64,000 nt of DNA from Leguminivora glycinivorella (taxonomy: Eukaryota > Arthropoda > Insecta > Lepidoptera > Tortricidae). Shown here piece by piece: positions 59,431 through 64,000 of this stretch. The notes beneath the pieces were generated by a model. That model did not search any database and was not told the DNA's origin. It saw nothing but the letters and a program-made list of their open reading frames with translations. The stretch covers positions 3,775,001 through 3,839,000 of the forward strand of contig NC_062983.1 of the NCBI RefSeq assembly GCF_023078275.1, written 5' to 3'. The position numbers were made by a program, and so were the translations under genes. Each line of letters opens with the position of its first letter. Position 1 is the stretch's first letter.

Positions 59431-61170
59431 TTTATTCATTAATTTACATAATTACGTATACATTTTTGCTTTTCGATTTCAACAAAATCAATATCATATT
59501 GTAGCTTCTCTTGATGTCAATGTTGTGTCGAATGTGACGGAAATCAAAACTGTATATTATATTAGTTACCCCATTAATTATTGCTAGTGAATAAATACAC
59601 CCCGTATTGCCCGTGTCTACACTCCAGGCTCAGGTGTTACCGGAATTATTAACCGGTCGATATCGAACACGCTTGCACGCGTTAATTTGCCAGACTATCT
59701 AATTACCATGGTAATTCCGATTCGTCGTGATATCACATCTCCAGTCTCAGGTTTCAAAGGTAATCGAAGTAATCGTATTGTAGAATTATGTGGTCGTAGC
59801 AATATCCCAGACAGACTTGGAATATTGAGTTGTGATAGACACGTTTAGAGGACAAACGCTGGTACATACAAGTGGTTCTTATTTTCCTCACAGAGATTGA
59901 CAGGAACAGTAATTTGTGAAATAGGACAGTAAAGTCGATATTGCATCGAGTGACAGATTTTCGCCCTGAGCACAGATTATTAATAAGTTATTAACGTAAC
60001 AGATCCTTCACTTGCTCGCAAAAAGACAAATACCTACGCTTTATCTAACTAATACTAATAAGTTGCTACGTAAAACTCAGAAGAATAGTAGGTAAATTAT
60101 GTGCCACGCGACTACACAGGCGGGCGCGTGGCGCCCTTCGGCTACTTGTTCATTCGAATGAACGGTTAGCGTGTGGGTACTTGACCGCGAGCGAGTAGGC
60201 CTGTCTGTAATCACAAGGGTAGCGAGTAATTCTAATTTAGAATTTTGAACGCGGTGAAGGGCTCAAAATTCACGAAAACAAACAAGTTTGGTCTCGTGTC
60301 GCACACACAACTTTTCATCTCAGCAGTGCCAAGAAGAAAACAAAAAAAAATTTGAAAATCGGTTCACGATTCTCGGAGATATCAGGTAACATACATACAA
60401 AAAAAAACATTCATTCGAATTGAGAACCTCCTCCTTTTTTGAAATCGGTTAATTATAGTTATTTGAAGTAAATAGCTATTTTCTCACTGGATTTACGCAG
60501 CAAAATACCTACGCTCTTTCCAAATGCTGAGGTGACAAATATCTTCTTGTAATTCGTATGAAAATAATGTGTGATTACTCTTGAAAATTATGTATTCCTT
60601 CAAAGCTTTATATTTCAATTACGTTCTCAGAACTACAACAAAATGTTCATTATAATAAAATATAATTATAATAATAACATATCTAATAACCTGTTATAAT
60701 ATAATTCAAGGCTCGCAACATACATCATACAAAATAAGCCTACATTATTTAATACGTAGAATATTACATATTATTTAGTATGTTGTACGTCAAAGTAAAG
60801 TACATAATACATATCTACTATATAATCGTGTTATAATAGAGCTTTCCTTTCGAGTACAGTCAACAATAGGTGTGAATCCAAATATATGTATACAGAACTC
60901 TATTACTTGTAAATTAAGCTGTGTTGTTGACTGTACCTACCGTGTTTTGGCCACGAAGCTTGTATGTGGGCTAAGTAAGGGTACGAGATTGAAAAACTTG
61001 ATTATTACACTATTGTACGAAATAATTTCTTGTCGCGATGATGTTAAGTTTCGACACGCCATCGTTGGTTTGCATCAGATGGAGTTATTTTTAACAGTGA
61101 AATGTTCTACTTTGTCGCTTATTTACATAAAGATATTAAATATTATATTAATAATATATTAAAATATATT
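59431..61170. other. unassigned sequence with minor repeats
   Basis: No gene recognised. A short inverted pair GTACAGTCAACA/TGTTGACTGTAC bounds 60855-60937. The segment 60300-60445 (CGGTTCACGATTCTCGGAGA, ATTCGAATTGAGAACCTCCT) resembles a dispersed retroposon but has no second copy here. Confidence 0.4.
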
Positions 61171-61830
61171 AAATATTGTAGGACGTTCTCACACAGATTG
61201 ACCCAGTCCCACGGTAAGCTCAAGAAGGCTTGTGTTGTGGGTACTCAGACAACGATATATATAATATACAAATACTTATCTTATATCTTTAAACGAGCAA
61301 TTCTTGTATATTTATTTATTTATTTATATATTTATTTATACTGACGATCTCGGAAATTAATCGCTCTAACGATTTCGCTGAAATTTGTTATGTGGGGGTT
61401 TTTGGGGGTGAAAAATCGGTCTAACTTATCCTTAGGTCCCGGAAAACGCGACTTTTCGAGTTTTCATGTGTTTTTCTTCGCGCGCCATCTCGTGTGCAGT
61501 AGTTGTACTGTTAAGACAGAATTCTTTCGGTCGATGTAAGTACTATTTATTGCAAACACTAGATGGCGACACAGGTCAAGGCTAAAATGAATAGAAAAAT
61601 ACACTGAGTTTTTGTGGCGAATCGCGCGCCATCTCGTGTGGAGTAGTTGTGTTGTTAAGGCTGAGAATTCTTTCGCTCGATGTAGGTACTATTCATTTTT
61701 GAACTAGATGGCGACACCGTCATGTCAAGGATACGAAACAGAACCGAGCGAAGCTCGGTCGCCCAGATATTATAAATAGAAAACATCCATGACTCAGGAA
61801 CAAATATCTGTGCTCATCACACAAATAAAC
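61171..61830 (-). mobile_element. tRNA-derived SINE, family 1, long-tail subfamily, split and 5' truncated
   Basis: Reverse complement: TTTGTGTGATGAGCACAGAT, TTGTTCCTGAGTCATGGATG (61779-61830), then an interruption, then GAGTACCCACAACACAAGCC, TTGAGCTTACCGTGGGACTG, AATCTGTGTGAGAACGTCC (61171-61276). The tRNA head is missing. Confidence 0.82.
61280..61778 (-). mobile_element. SINE family 3 inserted in family 1, with a 144-bp tandem duplication
   Basis: Reverse complement opens ATATCTGGGCGACCGAGCTT, CGCTCGGTTCTG and ends AACAAATTTCAGCGAAATCG, TTAGAGCGATTAATTTCCGA, (TAAATA)n, CAAGAATTGCTCGTTTAAAG. Its middle holds two 144-bp direct repeats beginning at about 61479 and 61623 (CGCGCGCCATCTCGTGTG, AATTCTTTCGNTCGATGTA, CTAGATGGCGACAC). 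Confidence 0.78.
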
Positions 61831-62120
61831 AGTCGTGCTAACCGCAGATATTCCCATTTATAATAAGTATTATTATGGATTTATGTTCTAAATGTAATGT
61901 ATACTCTGATTTGTTACAGGTACCTATGTTCAAACGTGTTGATCCTACGAAGTAACAGCCGAAACCAATATTATTGCTAAGGTTTTTCGTGAAGAGTCAG
62001 ATTTCCACATTGTTATCAAAGGTACGTCTGAACTCAGGTTACTAATTAAGTCAAACGTCTAATTATGTCTGCTATAATCTATTTAAATTATATAACATAC
62101 ATACATATATATACCTATAC

Positions 62121-63150
62121 TAGCTTACGCTTTAATACGCGGCTTCGGGCACTGGTCCCACCGCGATCTAGTAAGCTATGAACTATCGGCTATAAAAACG
62201 ATCAAAAGATAATCACTCCCGCGTAAATAAAAGAGACACGGCGATGTTTATAGTTACTCGCCCAGCGGTGAGCTATCAAAATTGCCGTGTCTCTTTTATT
62301 TGCACGGGAGTGCTTATCTTTTGTTCGTTTTTATAGCCAATAGCTCATAGCTTACTAGCTCGCGATGGGACCAGTGCCTCGCTCGCGTTAGAATGTTTGC
62401 GGAATGGTCTTAACAAACTTCCACCCCCAGTTTAGGGAAGTGAGGGGTTAGAAAGAGAAAAATAGTAGCATATGTCACTCTCAATCCGTTCAACGATCTA
62501 CACATAAAGTAAAATCCATAAACCTACGGACCAAATTGACAAGTAAGTGTGAAGGAATGTTGCCACAGTTTGGCCAGTGTCGTTCTTATCGATATTAAAA
62601 TTATTATTACATCGTAGATTTAAGGTGCACCCAGACGGGACAATGAAATTGGCAATTTGATCGGCTAATCAATATACCAACTTTTTCTGTGATTTCGACA
62701 GATCAAAAGGTCTGTAGACCGCTAATTAGAGATATTTTTTTTATTTCGAAAAAGCAATAATATTATTCGAAAATTATATAGATATTTATGATATACTTGC
62801 ATGGTATTTTATTTTTTACCTACAGACTCGGAAACCTTTTTATGTTTTAAAACTAGTGGGTAAAAATGCATGGTATTCATCCACTACCTCGAAGATACAT
62901 AGAACAAACCAAAATGTGTACCTCTTATTTGAAACTCATATACTTATTCTTGATTTAAACTTGTCTGTTGTATGTACTTTACAACTTGTCGATATATTGT
63001 TCCTGGTATCATTTTACCTGTCAGTCATTTGTCAATTTAGTCCGTAGGATTATGAATTTTACTTTAAAAATCTCATAAATTCATCGTTCTGTTTTGCCGT
63101 GAAAGACGGACAAACAGACACACTTTCCCATTTATAATATTAGTATTGTA
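62121..63150 (-). mobile_element. Lep1-type Helitron with nested insertions
   Basis: Minus-strand 5' end AATACTAATATTATAAATGG, GAAAGTGTGTCTGTTTGTCC, GTCTTTCACGGCAAAACAGA at 63063-63150. 3' part TTTTTCTCTTTCTAACCCCT, CACTTCCCTAAACTGGGGGT, TCTAACGCGAGCGA, GAAGCCGCG, AAGCTAG at 62121-62530. A MITE (62148-62379) sits in the GCGAGCGAAGCCGCG block. The 62530-63060 stretch is unlike other Helitron copies and may be another insertion. That both ends belong to one element is inferred. Confidence 0.6.
62148..62379. mobile_element. 232-bp foldback MITE in a Helitron, TCG duplication
   Basis: GGCACTGGTCCCACCGCGAT, CTAGTAAGCTATGA, CTATCGGCTATAAAAACGA, AAAAGATAANCACTCCCG on the left and its inverse on the right. 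AAATAAAAGAGACACGGC is present in both arms. Flanked by TCG on each side; removing it restores the Helitron 'cggcttcgctcgcg'. Arms of about 105 bp. Confidence 0.9.
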
Positions 63151-63342
63151 ATTGATGTAATTTATACAGTGTGTAAGCCTTATATAAGGGCTATACAATA
63201 CATTAAACCAGGCATAGAATTCATTAGTGTTCTTATATTTAAATACAACGGTAAAACAAAATCTAATTTACCAACAAATTTCCACAAATTTAAACGTGGC
63301 ACAATAGCAATGTGTCTTCTCAATCTAATTATACACCGAAGC
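63151..63342. other. unassigned sequence
   Basis: AT-rich, no gene recognised. Confidence 0.25.
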
Positions 63343-63568
63343 CACAGTATAAGGACGACTCAGTAGTGAATCTCCCGCGATCGGTATTTGGCTCTCTCGC
63401 ACGCGCCGCGGGCGACCTTGGCAGCGCCATGCAGCGCGGCGCAAACTGACGCGACCGGCATCCGCATGTACTCTCTGCACCTCGCTCGAGCAGAGCGCTA
63501 GTCAAGGACAAACCGCGCGGCGCAAAATTTGTTACGAAGAATGATTACTGAGTCGTCTTTATACTGTG
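63343..63568. mobile_element. 226-bp TIR element with GC-rich core, 7-bp duplication
   Basis: CACAGTATAAGGACGACTCA, GTA left; CACAGTATAAAGACGACTCA, GTA right (reverse complement). Flanks CCGAAGC and CTGAAGC. The core 63375-63530 is GC-rich (CGCACGCGCCGCGGGCGACC, GCAGCGCCATGCAGCGCGGC), unlike the flanks. A 60-codon minus-strand frame over it is accidental. Confidence 0.8.
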
Positions 63569-63775
63569 CTGAAGCGCAAAAACAGATTTCCACTAAAATG
63601 TCCACAAAAACGAAGTTGCACAACTTTCTCTAACTTTTTAATGTTGTCCATGATTGATGTTGAAAACAATGCTTGTCTCTGGAAGCATCTATCATATAAG
63701 GACATAGACGTAGGAAAAATATAGACGGAAGGTTTTTAGAGCAGCATCTAAATAACCGTATGACGACTTCCTTAA
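63569..63775. other. unassigned sequence
   Basis: No gene or repeat recognised. Confidence 0.25.
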
Positions 63776-64000
63776 GGCACTGGTCCCACCGCGAGCTAGT
63801 AAGCTATGAGCTATCGGCTATAAAAACGAACAAAGATAAGCACTACCGATCAAATAAAAGAGACACGGCGACATAGATAGTTCACCGCTGGGCGAGTAAC
63901 TATATATACATCGCCGTGTCTCTTTTATTTACACGGGAGTGCTTATCTTTTGTTCGCTTTTATAGCCGATAGCTCATAACTTACTAGCTCGCGGTGGGAC
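63776..64000. mobile_element. 232-bp foldback MITE, second copy, cut by the window end
   Basis: GGCACTGGTCCCACCGCGAG, CTAGTAAGCTATGAGCTATC, GGCTATAAAAACGAAC on the left and the inverse on the right. The window stops at GGTGGGAC, 7 bases before the expected CAGTGCC end. Completed, it would be 232 bp, the same as 62148-62379. Confidence 0.88.

Overview
The window reads as nuclear DNA of a lepidopteran insect (moth or butterfly). The evidence is its repeat population: Lep1-type Helitrons (head TACTAATATTATAAATGGG, tail with AAGC and CTAG), three tRNA-derived SINE families in several copies each, RTE-, Jockey- and CR1-like LINE remnants, a BEL/Pao-type LTR element and many short TIR/foldback elements (MITEs). 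No host protein-coding gene, rRNA gene or functional tRNA gene was recognised. The DNA is AT-rich and looks like a transposon-filled intergenic or long intronic stretch. All inferences come from reading alone; no database or folding program was used.

Layout. 0-23 kb: a GC-rich 64-bp minisatellite (369-750), a 324-bp foldback (3372-3695), SINEs, a family of palindromic repeats ending in GTAGCCGAATGGCA, two of three 131-bp TTAA-flanked MITEs, many other MITEs, and a perfect 46-bp-arm palindrome at 19.24 kb. 23.2-27.8 kb: a nearly full-length CR1-like LINE on the minus strand with an uninterrupted endonuclease/reverse transcriptase frame (ORF2) and an SGNH-like ORF1. 29.2-34.2 kb: a TIR element (4-bp duplication ATCT) into which a 3.1-kb LTR retrotransposon with almost identical LTRs and only a gag-like ORF has inserted (4-bp duplication TGTT). 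34.2-49.7 kb: decayed LINE fragments, foldbacks, a third TTAA MITE and a cluster of TGTTCG/CGAACA dyads. 49.8-52.9 kb: a SINE split by a 2.8-kb long-TIR element. 54-64 kb: Helitrons carrying nested insertions, a hAT-like element, a 989-bp TIR element carrying a two-exon THAP-like gene, and two 232-bp foldback MITEs.

How the parts relate. Most of the sequence is layered insertion, and in several cases the empty site can be read back from the halves: MITE in palindromic repeat (55.6 kb), MITE in Helitron (62.1 kb), retroposon in Helitron (54.7 kb), LTR element in TIR element (30.8 kb), TIR element in SINE (49.9 kb). These give a relative age order. The items most likely to be new are the gag-only LTR element, the TIR element with a solo THAP domain, the long-TIR element with an extra internal terminus, and the exact-length MITE families.
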